Origin: APNM01 sp040361335 | GTDB taxonomy: Bacteria > Pseudomonadota > Gammaproteobacteria > Nevskiales > Salinisphaeraceae | Direction of reading: 5' to 3' | DNA length: 64,000 bases | Assembly: GCF_040361335.1 (NCBI RefSeq) | Contig: NZ_APNM01000008.1 | Location: 121,766-185,765, forward strand | Shown: positions 52,063-60,834 of the stretch, in pieces | Numbering within the stretch: the first letter of the stretch is position 1 | Layout of the letters: every line of letters begins with the position of its first letter | Translations under genes and position numbers: made by a program | Notes under the pieces: model-generated | Database searches by the model: none | What the model was told of the DNA's origin: nothing | Seen by the model: the letters and a program-made list of their open reading frames with translations, nothing else

Positions 52063-53856
52063 TCAATACACGCGCTTCTTGGGCGGGATGACCTTCATGT
52101 CCTCGGTCATGGTCCGCATGTGCACCGGCCGGTAATCGAGCCGGATGCCGCCGTCCTCGTACCAGGACAGGGTGTGTTTCATCCAGTTGTCGTCGTCGCG
52201 GTCCGGATAGTCCTCGCGTGCGTGGGCGCCGCGGCTCTCGGTGCGGTTATGCGCCGAGGTCATGGTCGCCAGCGCCTGGCCCAGCATGTTCTCCAGCTCC
52301 AGGGTCTCGACCAGATCGGAGTTCCAGATCATGGAGCGGTCGGACACGGCCACGTCGTCGAAGGAAGCCACCACCTCGCGCAGCTTGCCCAGGCCCTCTT
52401 CCAGGGTCTCGCCGGTGCGGAAGACCGCGGCGAAGTTCTGCATGGTGCGCTGCATGTCGTCGCGGATGGCCGCCGTGGAGCGGTTGCCATCGGCGTTGCG
52501 ACGGGCGTCGAGGCGCGCCAGGACCTTGTCGTCGATATCCGCCGGCAGGGTCTTGTGCGGTGTGCCCGGTTTGATGGTCTCGGCGCAGCGATGGGCCGCG
52601 GCACGCCCGAACACCACCAGGTCCAGCAGCGAATTCGAACCCAGGCGATTGGCGCCGTGCACCGACACGCAGGCGGCCTCGCCCACCGCCATCAGGCCGG
52701 GCACCACACTGTCGGGATCGTCCTCAGCCAGGGTCACCACCTCGCCGGTATACAGCGCCGGAATGCCGCCCATGTTGTAGTGCACGGTCGGCAGCACCGG
52801 GATCGGCTCCTTGGTGACATCGACGCCCGCGAAGATGTGCGCGGTCTCGGCGATACCCGGCAGACGCTGATTGATGACGTCCGCGCCCAGGTGCTCCAGG
52901 TGCAGGTGGATGTGGTCCTTGTCGGGCCCCACGCCGCGCCCTTCCCGGATCTCGATGGTCATGGAGCGCGAGACCACGTCGCGGCTGGCCAGGTCCTTGG
53001 CGTTGGGGGCGTAGCGCTCCATGAAACGCTCGCCCTCGGAGTTGGTCAGGTAGCCGCCCTCGCCGCGCACGCCCTCGGTGATCAGGCAGCCGGCGCCGTA
53101 GATGCCGGTCGGGTGGAACTGCACGAATTCCATGTCCTGCAGCGGCAGGCCGGCGCGCAGCACCATGCCGCCGCCGTCGCCCGTGCAGGTGTGCGCCGAG
53201 GTGCAGGAGAAATAGGTCCGGCCATAGCCGCCGGTGGCCAGGATCACGGTGTGGGCGCGGAAGCGGTGCAACGTGCCCTCCGCCAGATCCCAGGCCCAGA
53301 CGCCGCGGCAGGCGCCCTCCTCGTCCATGATCAGGTCGAGGGCGAAGTACTCGATGAAGAACTCGGCCTTGTGCTTGAGCGCCTGCTGGTACAGGGCGTG
53401 CAGCATGGCGTGGCCGGTGCGATCGGCGGCGGCGCAGGTGCGCTGCGCGGTGCCCTCGCCGTAGTGCGTGGTCATGCCGCCGAACGGCCGCTGGTAGATC
53501 TTGCCGGCCTCGGTGCGCGAGAACGGCACGCCGTCGTGCTCCAGCTCGATCACCGAGGGGATCGCCTCGCGGCACATGTACTCGATCGCGTCCTGGTCGC
53601 CGAGCCAGTCCGACCCCTTCACGGTGTCGTAGGCATGCCAGCGCCAGTCGTCGTCGCCCATGTTGGCGAGCGCCGCCGAAATGCCGCCCTGCGCGGCCAC
53701 GGTGTGGCTGCGGGTGGGGAAGACCTTGGTGACGCAGGCGGTGGACAGACCGGCCTCCGCGAGGCCGCGCGTGGCCCGCAGCCCGGCGCCGCCGGCGCCG
53801 ACCACGACCACGTCGTGCTGGTGCTCAAGAACCTCGTATGCCTTCGATGAACTCAT
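52063..53856 (-). CDS. sdhA: Succinate dehydrogenase flavoprotein subunit
   Basis: A 597-residue FAD subunit. HDVVVVGAGGAGLRATRGLAE, the FAD-binding FPTRSHTVAAQGGISAAL, TGHAMLHALYQQAL, the substrate site EFVQFHPTGIYGAGCLI, and VSVHGANRLGSNSLLDLVVF. It ends DMKVIPPKKRVY, as many SdhA do. The ATG at 53856 overlaps the sdhD stop (ATGA). Confidence 0.97.
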   Translation of the reverse strand: MSSSKAYEVLEHQHDVVVVGAGGAGLRATRGLAEAGLSTACVTKVFPTRSHTVAAQGGISAALANMGDDDWRWHAYDTVKGSDWLGDQDAIEYMCREAIPSVIELEHDGVPFSRTEAGKIYQRPFGGMTTHYGEGTAQRTCAAADRTGHAMLHALYQQALKHKAEFFIEYFALDLIMDEEGACRGVWAWDLAEGTLHRFRAHTVILATGGYGRTYFSCTSAHTCTGDGGGMVLRAGLPLQDMEFVQFHPTGIYGAGCLITEGVRGEGGYLTNSEGERFMERYAPNAKDLASRDVVSRSMTIEIREGRGVGPDKDHIHLHLEHLGADVINQRLPGIAETAHIFAGVDVTKEPIPVLPTVHYNMGGIPALYTGEVVTLAEDDPDSVVPGLMAVGEAACVSVHGANRLGSNSLLDLVVFGRAAAHRCAETIKPGTPHKTLPADIDDKVLARLDARRNADGNRSTAAIRDDMQRTMQNFAAVFRTGETLEEGLGKLREVVASFDDVAVSDRSMIWNSDLVETLELENMLGQALATMTSAHNRTESRGAHAREDYPDRDDDNWMKHTLSWYEDGGIRLDYRPVHMRTMTEDMKVIPPKKRVY

Positions 53857-54230
53857 GTCAACGCCATCCACAACACTGCGAAGATCGCCGCGGCCGCCAC
53901 CACGATGTGGGCGAACTGCAGCACGACCAGGGTCGCGAGCTTCAGCCACTCGCTATGCACATAATCCTCGACCACCACCTGCAGACCGAGCTGCGAGTGG
54001 TAAAACAAGGTACCCAGGAACAGGACCACGGCCACCGCCGCCACCGGCGACGACAACCAGGCCAGGACCGCCTCGTGGCCGGCGCCGGCGCGCGCGGCGA
54101 TCGAAACGACCAGCCACAGGGTCAGCGGCACCAGTGCCACGGCGGTGATCCGCTGGGCCCACCAGTGTGCAACCCCGTCCTTGGCGGACCCCAGCCCGCG
54201 GGCGCGGGCAAGCGGCGTACGTATACTCAT
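53853..54230 (-). CDS. sdhD: Succinate dehydrogenase membrane anchor SdhD
   Basis: A 125-residue three-span anchor. After a basic N terminus comes HWWAQRITAVALVPLTLWLV with the Arg near the quinone site, then LSSPVAAVAVVLFLGTLFYH and HSQLGLQVVVEDYVHSEWLK (His as heme ligand candidate), and a last span. The ATG at 54230 has GGGAGA eight bases upstream. Confidence 0.93.
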   Translation of the reverse strand: MSIRTPLARARGLGSAKDGVAHWWAQRITAVALVPLTLWLVVSIAARAGAGHEAVLAWLSSPVAAVAVVLFLGTLFYHSQLGLQVVVEDYVHSEWLKLATLVVLQFAHIVVAAAAIFAVLWMALT

Positions 54231-54287
54231 GCGCGATTCTCCCACGAAGCACCGGGCCGCGGACGCGTCCCGGCCGTCCCCAAGGCC

Positions 54288-54674
54288 CTACGCGAGGGCG
54301 ATGCCCCACGCCAGCGCCGTCAACACGACCGACGCGGCGAGGGCGATGTAACCGCTGATGCGGGCGGTCTCGCGCCCCAGCGCGGTACCGGTATCCCACA
54401 CCAGGTGCCGGATACCGTTGCAAAGGTGATAGAACAGGGCGTAGCTCCAGGCCAGGAGCAGCACTTGTCCGTACCAGGCACCGAGGTGCCCGTTCACGGC
54501 CTGGAAGGCCTCGCCGCCCATGGCCGCCGCGACCAGCCAGACCGCCAGAAGCACGCTGCCGATCGACAGGAATACGCCGGACATGCGATGGCTGATGGAC
54601 ATCGCCATCGTCGTCAATTCCCAGCGGTAGACCTGAAGGTGCGGCGAAAGCGGGCGGTTGGCGTGTGCAGTCAT
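54288..54674 (-). CDS. sdhC: Succinate dehydrogenase cytochrome b556 subunit SdhC
   Basis: A 128-residue three-span subunit binding heme b and ubiquinone with SdhD. It has the SdhC signature RPLSPHLQVYRWELTTMAMS with SISHRMSGVFL, and LFYHLCNGIRHLVWDTG with the heme-ligand His. It lies 57 bases before sdhD and 25 bases after a tiny assembly-factor gene. Confidence 0.95.
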   Translation of the reverse strand: MTAHANRPLSPHLQVYRWELTTMAMSISHRMSGVFLSIGSVLLAVWLVAAAMGGEAFQAVNGHLGAWYGQVLLLAWSYALFYHLCNGIRHLVWDTGTALGRETARISGYIALAASVVLTALAWGIALA

Positions 54675-54699
54675 GGCGGCGTGGTCCCTCGGCGGAACA

Positions 54700-54852
54700 T
54701 CAGAAATCGATACAGCGCCCGTTCTTTTCCCAATCGCCGTAGCGGGTCGGTTCGGGACCCTTCCGGCCACCGATCTCGCGCGGACGCGCGGGCTGATCGT
54801 CGGCCGGGCTCCCGGGCTCGGGGGCGCCGATTGGTTTGCGGTCACGGGACAT
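54700..54852 (-). CDS. DUF1674 / SdhAF4-like protein (50 residues)
   Basis: A 50-residue gene. The protein starts MSRDRKPIGAPEPG and ends with the DUF1674 signature: REIGGRKGPEPTRYGDWEKN followed by GRCIDF. Mitochondrial SDHAF4 (Sdh8) and bacterial members of this family chaperone flavinylated SdhA before it joins SdhB. The gene is first in the sdh operon (25 bases before sdhC), which gives strong context. No good Shine-Dalgarno is seen, and a -10-like TAAGAT ends seven bases before the ATG, so a leaderless transcript is possible. Confidence 0.88.
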   Translation of the reverse strand: MSRDRKPIGAPEPGSPADDQPARPREIGGRKGPEPTRYGDWEKNGRCIDF

Positions 54853-54859
54853 CGGGCGA

Positions 54860-54889
54860 ATCTTAAACGTTGTGTCAGTTGCGAGGCAA
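54860..54889 (-). promoter_or_regulatory. Possible promoter of the sdh operon
   Basis: On the minus strand TTGCCT (54889-54884), 18-base spacer, TAAGAT (54865-54860). The predicted transcript would start at or next to the ATG of the SdhAF4-like gene. Match is moderate. Confidence 0.35.
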
Positions 54890-54936
54890 TAATACGCTGT
54901 GCGTTTACCTTCGGATTCAGGCAGTTGACGACACGG

Positions 54937-55818
54937 ATGGAAACCGCTACCGAGCCCTCGCCCGCTATCCGGCCCGCCGCGATCGGCATCATCGCCGTCG
55001 GCGGGGAGGACGCGGCCACCTTTCTCCAGGCCCAGCTCAGTAACGATGTGCTCGGCCTCGACACCGGCCGGAGCCGGCTGGCGGCCTGGTGCGACGCCAA
55101 GGGCCGCGTCCAGGCGGTGGTTAGGGTACTACATCGTGACGACGAGTTCCTTATGCTGTTGCCGCGGACCCTGATCCCCGCGGTGTTGCAACGTCTGCGG
55201 CTGTTCGTGTTGCGCGCGCGGGTGACGCTGCGGGACGCGGGCGACGACCTGGTCGGCTACGGCCTGATCGACGAACCGGCCGAGGGGACGACGCCGGCGC
55301 CGGGCGAGGTCGCCGCCGACGGGCAGCGGCAATACCTGGGCCTGCCCGGACCGGCGCCGCGCCGCATCGCGATCGGACCGCCACGGGCGCTGGCGGACAT
55401 GACCCCGGCCGACGACGACGCCTGGCGACGCGCCGGCATCCTCGCCGGCGAACCGCAGGTATACCCGGAGACACAGGGCCTGTTCGTGCCGCAGATGCTC
55501 AACCTGCACTGGCTGGACGGCATCGACTTTCACAAGGGCTGCTACCCGGGACAGGAGGTGGTCGCGCGGCTGCAATACCGCGGCAAGCTCACCCGCCGAC
55601 TGTTCCGGGCCCACCTGCCGGCGGGCCGGACACCGCCGCCCGCCGCGGCGGTCGTCGACGAGGCGGGCGAGACCCGCGGCCAAGTGGCGGACGCCGCGCC
55701 CGGGCCGGACGGCCAGGACCTGCTCGCGGTGCTCAGGATCGATGCGGCGGACAAGCCGCTTTATATCGACGGGGCCGAGCTAACCCTGGCGCAGTTGCCT
55801 TACCCGACCGGAGAATAA
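54937..55818 (+). CDS. ygfZ: Folate-dependent iron-sulphur repair protein YgfZ
   Basis: A 293-residue GcvT-like protein that supports certain iron-sulphur enzymes with tetrahydrofolate. The diagnostic KGCYPGQEVVARLQYRGKLTR (residues about 203-223) holds the conserved Cys. The N-terminal FLQAQLSNDV and DAKGRVQAV segments match. It is divergent from the sdh operon, fitting a shared role in iron-sulphur supply to SdhB. A hairpin repeat follows five bases after its TAA. Confidence 0.93.
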   Translation: METATEPSPAIRPAAIGIIAVGGEDAATFLQAQLSNDVLGLDTGRSRLAAWCDAKGRVQAVVRVLHRDDEFLMLLPRTLIPAVLQRLRLFVLRARVTLRDAGDDLVGYGLIDEPAEGTTPAPGEVAADGQRQYLGLPGPAPRRIAIGPPRALADMTPADDDAWRRAGILAGEPQVYPETQGLFVPQMLNLHWLDGIDFHKGCYPGQEVVARLQYRGKLTRRLFRAHLPAGRTPPPAAAVVDEAGETRGQVADAAPGPDGQDLLAVLRIDAADKPLYIDGAELTLAQLPYPTGE

Positions 55819-55823
55819 GAAAG

Positions 55824-56020
55824 CTAACCACAGAGACACAGGGAACACAGAGCCAAGCAAAGATTATTTGGCTCGTGAAACTCGTGCCCATTATTTGCCC
55901 GGCCGGGGACTGAAGAGTGTTTTCCGCGGGACGCCAATCAACCACGGAAACACAGGCCACGAAGCTCGAAGGCAAAGTAATACTCGCCTTGCTCTGTGTA
56001 CTCTGTGTCTCTGTGGTTAA
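55824..56020. repeat. CACAGAG-family hairpin element between convergent ygfZ and lysS
   Basis: Left arm CTAACCACAGAGACACAG with GGAACACAGAG (55824-55852), right arm GCTCTGTG, TACTCTGTG, TCTCTGTGGTTAA (55991-56020). A weak third half-arm, ACCACGGAAACACAGG, is inside the loop at about 55939-55954. The element fills the whole space between two stop codons and would act on both transcripts. Confidence 0.82.
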
Positions 56021-56030
56021 TTCTTAGTGG

Positions 56031-57524
56031 CTATACCTCCGGACGGAGCTGCGGGAACAGCAGGACGTCGCGGATGGAGGCACGGTCGGCGAGCAACATC
56101 ACCAGGCGGTCGATGCCGATGCCGGCACCGGCGGTGGGCGGCAGGCCGTATTCCAGTGCCCGCACGTAGTCGGCATCGTAGTACATGGCCTCGGCGTCAC
56201 CGGCATCCTTGGCCTGCGCCTGGGCCTGCAGCCGCTGCGCCTGGTCCTCGGGATCGTTGAGCTCGGAGAACCCGTTGGCGATCTCGCGTCCGCCGACGAA
56301 CAGTTCGAAGCGCTCGGTAAACTCCGGATCGTCGTCGTGCCGGCGCGCCAGCGGCGATACCTCGGCCGGGTAGTCGATCACGAATGTCGGCTGGATCAGG
56401 CGGCTCTCGCCGGTCTTCTCGAATATCTCGGTGAGCAGCTTGCCGACGCCCCACCCCGCTTCCGGTTCGATACCCAGGGACTGCGCGTGCGCCGCGAGCG
56501 CCTCGCGATCGTCGAGCGCGTCCGCCGTCAACTCCGGGTTGTAGCGCCGCACCGCGTCGCGCACGGTCAGCCGCTCGAACGGCGCGCCCACGTCGATCTC
56601 CTCGTCCTGGAACGGGAGCCGGGTCTTTGCCGCGATGTCGCCGGCGAGACCGCGTATCAGGGATTCGATCAGATCCATCAGCTCGCTGTAACCGGCATAG
56701 GCCTGGTAGAACTCGAGCATGGTGAATTCGGGATTGTGCCGGGTCGACAGGCCTTCGTTACGGAAATTCCGGTTCAGCTCGTAGACCTTCTCCAGGCCGC
56801 CGACCACCAACCGCTTCAGGAACAGCTCGGGCGCGATGCGCAGGTAGAAGTCGTGATCCAGGGCGTTGTAGTGGGTCACGAAGGGACGCGCCGCGGCGCC
56901 GCCGGGCAGCGCTTGGAGCATCGGGGTCTCCACCTCCATGAAACCGCGCTCGTCGAAAAAGCGCCGCACCGCGCGCACGGTGCGGGTACGCAACTCGAAC
57001 ACGGCGCGCGAATCGGGATGCATGATCAGGTCGAGATAGCGCTGCCGATAACGCGCCTCGGTGTCGCTGAGGCCATGCCACTTCTCGGGCAGCGGCCGCA
57101 GCGACTTGGTCAGCAGACGCAGGCTGTCCGCGGCCACCGACAGCTCGCCGGTCTTGGTCCGGGTCAGGCCGCCGGTCACGCCCACGACGTCGCCGATATC
57201 CAGGCCCTTGAAGGCGCGGTACGCCTCCTCGCCGAGCTCATCGCGCTTGAGGAAGAGCTGGATGCGCCCGCTCATGTCCTGGATATGGGCGAAGCTGGCC
57301 TTGCCCATGACGCGCTTGGCCATGAGGCGACCGGCGACGGCCACCCGCGGCGCGTCCGCCAGCGCCTCGGCGTCATCATCGGCGAAACGATCCTGCAGCT
57401 CGCCCGCAAGCGCATCGCGCCGGAAATCGTTGGGATAGGCGCCGCCGGTCTCGCGCCAGGCCGCGAGCTTGTCGCGGCGGGCGGCGATCAGGCGATGTTC
57501 TTCCTGTTCTGTCTCGTCTTTCAT
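56031..57524 (-). CDS. lysS: Lysyl-tRNA synthetase (class II)
   Basis: A 497-residue class II synthetase. OB-fold anticodon-binding domain (about 60-170), motif 1 near RRFFDERGFMEVETPML, motif 2 NRNFRNEGLSTRHNPEFTM, motif 3 GIGIDRLVMLLADRASIRD. The ATG at 57524 gives the normal length. It lies 41 bases after prfB; prfB-lysS is a conserved operon. Confidence 0.97.
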   Translation of the reverse strand: MKDETEQEEHRLIAARRDKLAAWRETGGAYPNDFRRDALAGELQDRFADDDAEALADAPRVAVAGRLMAKRVMGKASFAHIQDMSGRIQLFLKRDELGEEAYRAFKGLDIGDVVGVTGGLTRTKTGELSVAADSLRLLTKSLRPLPEKWHGLSDTEARYRQRYLDLIMHPDSRAVFELRTRTVRAVRRFFDERGFMEVETPMLQALPGGAAARPFVTHYNALDHDFYLRIAPELFLKRLVVGGLEKVYELNRNFRNEGLSTRHNPEFTMLEFYQAYAGYSELMDLIESLIRGLAGDIAAKTRLPFQDEEIDVGAPFERLTVRDAVRRYNPELTADALDDREALAAHAQSLGIEPEAGWGVGKLLTEIFEKTGESRLIQPTFVIDYPAEVSPLARRHDDDPEFTERFELFVGGREIANGFSELNDPEDQAQRLQAQAQAKDAGDAEAMYYDADYVRALEYGLPPTAGAGIGIDRLVMLLADRASIRDVLLFPQLRPEV

Positions 57525-57565
57525 GTGCGGTGTTTCGCGATCGTGTGCCACGTGCCGGCGGCGTC

Positions 57566-58667
57566 CTAGAGCCCCTGTTTCAGGCTCTCCTCGATGAAGG
57601 GGTCGAGATCGCCGTCCAGCACCGCCTGCGTGTTCCCGACCTCGAGGCCGGTGCGGACATCCTTGATGCGGGACTGGTCCAGGACGTAGGAGCGGATCTG
57701 GCTGCCCCAACCGATATCCGCCTTGCCCGCCTCGGTGACCTCGGCCGCCTCGCGGCGGGCGGCGAGTTCCCGCTCGTAGAGCTTGGCCCGGAGCTGCGAC
57801 ATGGCGGTGGCCCGGTTCTTGTGCTGGGAACGGTCGTTCTGGCACTGGACCACGATGCCCGAGGGTAGGTGCGTGATCCGCACCGCCGACTCGGTCCGGT
57901 TGACGTGCTGGCCGCCGGCGCCGCTCGCGCGATAGACGTCCACCCGCAAGTCCGAGGGATCGATGTCGATCTCGATGTTGTCGTCGATCTCGGGCGAGAC
58001 GAACACCGCCGCGAAGGACGTATGGCGCCGCGCGCCCGAGTCGAAGGGCGACTTGCGCACCAGGCGGTGAACGCCGGTCTCGGTGCGCAGCCAGCCGTAG
58101 GCGTAGCTGCCGGTCACGTGCACGGTGGCACTCTTGATCCCGGCCACGTCGCCGGCCGACACCTCGATGATCTCGGTGCCGAAACCGCGCCGTTCGCACC
58201 AACGCAGGTACATCCGCAGCAGCATCTCGGCCCAGTCCTGGGCCTCGGTGCCGCCGGAGCCGGCCTGGATGTCGAGGAAGGCGTCGTTGACGTCGGTCTC
58301 GCCGGAGAACATGCGCGCGAATTCCAGGCGCTGCGCGCGCTGCTCCACCTTGCCGAGCTCGGCCTCGATATCGGCGAGCACGCCGCCGCCGTCGGTCTCG
58401 TCGGCGGCCAGCTCGAGCAGATCCTCGCAGTCCGTCAGCGCAGCCTCGCCCTCCTCGAGGGGCGCCACGATCTCTTCCAGGCGCGCCTTCTCACGGCCCA
58501 GCGCCTGGGCCGCGTCGGGGTCCTCGTTCCAGATCTCGCCGCGCGCGAGCTCGGCGTCTATCTCTTCCAGTCGGTCTTTGCGTTCGGCGTAGTCAAAGAT
58601 AGCCCCGCAGGTCGCTGAGGCGCGACCGCAGGGCATCCATACGGCTTTTCAGTTGGTTGATTTCCAT
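57566..58667 (-). CDS. prfB: Peptide chain release factor 2 (programmed +1 frameshift)
   Basis: Terminates translation at UAA and UGA. The first 24 codons (58667-58596; MEINQLKSRMDALRSRLSDL with RGYL) end at an in-frame TGA; reading resumes in the +1 frame at GAC (58594) for 342 residues, giving a 366-residue protein (E. coli 365). The main part has the SPF recognition tripeptide (RKSPFDSGARR) and the GGQ peptide-release motif (GAGGQHVNRTES). The interruption is the well-known autoregulatory frameshift and not damage; see the separate entry. Confidence 0.97.
58592..58607 (-). promoter_or_regulatory. prfB autoregulatory +1 frameshift site
   Basis: Minus-strand sequence CGGGGCTATCTTTGAC: a Shine-Dalgarno-like GGGG, TAT, slippery CTT, and UGA followed by C. 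This closely follows the E. coli site. When RF2 is scarce the ribosome slips at CUU and makes more RF2. Confidence 0.93.
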
Positions 58668-59064
58668 CGTTCGACGGCACTCGCGTTGAATTCGATTCGA
58701 CACCGCCGGACGGCCAAACGTCCGGCGACGGGCGCGCGATGATTGCAGCAATGGGCGGTCACGGCAAGTGCGCCCCGCTCCCCCGGTCGCCGCCCCGTCT
58801 CCGGCCGTCCCGGCAGCGATTCGCCCATGCCGCGGGCAGCACGGCCGTCCAAGTGCGCATGACTGATCAGATATTAACCAGACATCGCCCGAACCCCTTG
58901 GCGCGCCAGCGCATAACCGTGCTCGGTTGTAGTAGGCTAGCGGCATATCGGGAGATTGCGCCCAAGCACCACGCGTGGTAACAATTCCGGTACTGGGCTG
59001 TCGCGTCGTCACCGAGGCGCGGGCCGTGGCAGTTTTTTCATCGAATCGTTCCTTGGGAGGGGCC
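58668..59064. other. Intergenic region between divergent prfB and the OmpA-type gene
   Basis: About 400 bases with no convincing gene: frames here are short and lack family similarity. It must contain divergent promoters; I could not assign them with confidence. The stretch AGTTTTTTC near 59033 and TTGGGAGGGG just before the OmpA ATG (ribosome-binding site) are the only obvious signals. Confidence 0.6.
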
Positions 59065-60213
59065 ATGATTCGCAAAAGTTTTCTAGGTCTTGGGGCAGTC
59101 GCGCTGCTGACGCACGCAGCGGCCGGCTGGAGTGCGGACGAAGAACTCGATACGCGCTTCTACGTAGCCCCCATGGCGAGCTACAGCAACTACGGCGAGG
59201 ACAGCTTCGATCCGGACGACGGGTACGGCGGTCAGTTCAGCATCGGTAAGAACCTGACCGAGCACCTGGCCCTGGAACTCTACGCATTCCACTTCGGCTC
59301 GTCGGACCTCGACAACGTGTCGAATCAGGCCCAGGCCAGCGGCGGCAGCGAGATGGACGTCACCGGCTACGGCCTGAGCGCCCTCTTCTTCCCGGCGCGC
59401 GACGTCCTGCCGATCTTCGGTATCGTCGGCCTCGGCGAGGGCAGCCACGACTTCGATAACGTGTTCTTCCCGCAGGGAACCGGTGACCAGGATTCCGACT
59501 TCATCGATATCGGCGTAGGCTTCATGGCGCCGATCACCGACGGCGGCATCGCCATCCGCGGCGAGTATCGCTATCGCAGCAGCGAGGTCGATGCGCCCAC
59601 CGGCGGTGAATTCAAGTTCCGCGACGACGTCGTGTCCCTGGGCCTGCAGATCCCGCTGGGCTCCAAGCCGCAGAAGAGCGAGCCGCGGCGTGCCGCGCCG
59701 GAGCCGCAGCCGAAGCCGGCGCCCGCGCCGGCCCCGACGCCCGCCGAGCCGCTCGACAGCGACGGCGACGGCGTGCCCGACGAGAGCGATCGCTGCCCCG
59801 GTACGCCGGCCGGCACCGAGGTCGACGAAGTCGGCTGCCCGGCTGAGAAGGAAGAGCCCATCGTCCTGCAGGGCGTGCGCTTCGAGTTCAACTCCGCCAA
59901 GCTGACCGCCGACGCCGAGCGCCGTCTCGACAACGTCGTCAACGCGCTGCAGGCCAGCGAGTCGATCGAGGTGCGCATCGAGGGCCACACCGACAGCGTG
60001 GGCAACGCCGCCTACAACCTGAAGTTGTCGCAGGAGCGTGCCGATTCCGTGAAGGCCTATCTGGTCGACCACGGCATCGCCGCCTCGCGCCTGAACACCA
60101 AAGGTTACGGCGAGACCCGTCCGGTGGCGCCCAACACTAAGCCGAACGGCTCCGACAACCCCGAGGGCCGTGCCAAGAACCGCCGCGTGGAGATGCACGT
60201 GGTCGACGAATAG
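59065..60213 (+). CDS. OmpA-family outer-membrane protein
   Basis: A 382-residue protein: signal peptide (MIRKSFLGLGAVALLTHAAA, cleavage about 20-25), an N-terminal eight-strand beta-barrel (about 27-205; FYVAPMASYSNYGED, GIAIRGEYRYRSSEVD, VVSLGLQIPLG), a Pro/Ala-rich linker (PEPQPKPAPAPAPTPAEP), a thrombospondin-3-type calcium-binding segment (DSDGDGVPDESDRCPGTPAG), and a C-terminal OmpA domain that binds peptidoglycan (FEFNSAKLTADAERRLDNVV, IEGHTDSVGNAAYNLKLSQE, GYGETRP). It resembles Pseudomonas OprF and Chromatiales homologues. A strong terminator follows. Confidence 0.92.
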   Translation: MIRKSFLGLGAVALLTHAAAGWSADEELDTRFYVAPMASYSNYGEDSFDPDDGYGGQFSIGKNLTEHLALELYAFHFGSSDLDNVSNQAQASGGSEMDVTGYGLSALFFPARDVLPIFGIVGLGEGSHDFDNVFFPQGTGDQDSDFIDIGVGFMAPITDGGIAIRGEYRYRSSEVDAPTGGEFKFRDDVVSLGLQIPLGSKPQKSEPRRAAPEPQPKPAPAPAPTPAEPLDSDGDGVPDESDRCPGTPAGTEVDEVGCPAEKEEPIVLQGVRFEFNSAKLTADAERRLDNVVNALQASESIEVRIEGHTDSVGNAAYNLKLSQERADSVKAYLVDHGIAASRLNTKGYGETRPVAPNTKPNGSDNPEGRAKNRRVEMHVVDE

Positions 60214-60235
60214 ACCCGCGGACATCCGCGCGTCA

Positions 60236-60269
60236 AAGCCCGGCTTCCCAGGAAGCCGGGCTTTTTTTT
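60236..60269 (+). terminator. Rho-independent terminator after the OmpA-type gene
   Basis: A perfect 13-base stem AAGCCCGGCTTCC / GGAAGCCGGGCTT around CA, ending in a run of eight T. It lies 23 bases after the stop codon and is the clearest intrinsic terminator in the window. Confidence 0.95.
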
Positions 60270-60324
60270 GCCGGTTTTTGCTAGGCTGGCACCGGTCCGT
60301 TCCCGCCGAACCCGGAGGAGCCGC

Positions 60325-60816
60325 ATGCGATCCGATCCCGGCGATCCACCCGAGGACGCGATACGGGAAATCCTGGCCTGGTTGCACCAGGCCGCGCCCG
60401 ACCGCCTGTTGCTGGTCTGCCCGCCGGATTCGGCACTGCGTCGCGCCGTGGACCAGGCGCATGGCGCGGCGGAGCACCTGGCACCGGACGCCGCCACGCC
60501 GGCGGCGCTCGACGGTCATGCCTACGATCTCGCCGTGGTGGCCGGCACGTTGGAATGTCTGACATCCGCCGACGCGGGCAAACTGCTCAGCCGCCTGCGG
60601 GACCTGCACACCAAGCGCTTCCTGGCCCTGGTCAGGCTGACCCCGGACGGCTGGTCCAACACCGACCTGATCGCCTACGGCATGAAACGCTGCGGCCGAT
60701 TCGAGGACGGCTACGCCCTCTACCGCTTCAATATCTACGACTACAAGGACACGCCGGACTGGCTCAACGCCCGCTACTGGGCGCATCCCGAGCGCTGGGG
60801 CAAGGAACGCTGGTAG
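60325..60816 (+). CDS. DUF6231-like protein
   Basis: A 163-residue cytoplasmic protein. N-terminal half resembles a degraded methyltransferase-like Rossmann fold (RLLLVCPPDSALRRAV, YDLAVVAGTLECL, LHTKRFLALVRL), and the C-terminal end has YRFNIYDYKDTPDWLNARYW and HPERWGKERW, the conserved tail of a family I believe to be DUF6231 in Pseudomonas. No catalytic motif is evident. A strong GGAGGAG ribosome-binding site precedes the ATG at 60325. Function unknown. Confidence 0.75.
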   Translation: MRSDPGDPPEDAIREILAWLHQAAPDRLLLVCPPDSALRRAVDQAHGAAEHLAPDAATPAALDGHAYDLAVVAGTLECLTSADAGKLLSRLRDLHTKRFLALVRLTPDGWSNTDLIAYGMKRCGRFEDGYALYRFNIYDYKDTPDWLNARYWAHPERWGKERW

Positions 60817-60834
60817 ACGCCCTGCCGCGGTCGA

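Noticed and set aside
57566..58667. prfB as a frameshifted pseudogene
   Set aside because: The in-frame TGA lies exactly at the known programmed +1 site with its slippery CTT and upstream G run.
59700..59760. The Pro/Ala repeat stretch in the OmpA-type gene as an unstable tandem repeat
   Set aside because: It is a normal linker between barrel and peptidoglycan-binding domain; repeat units are not exact.
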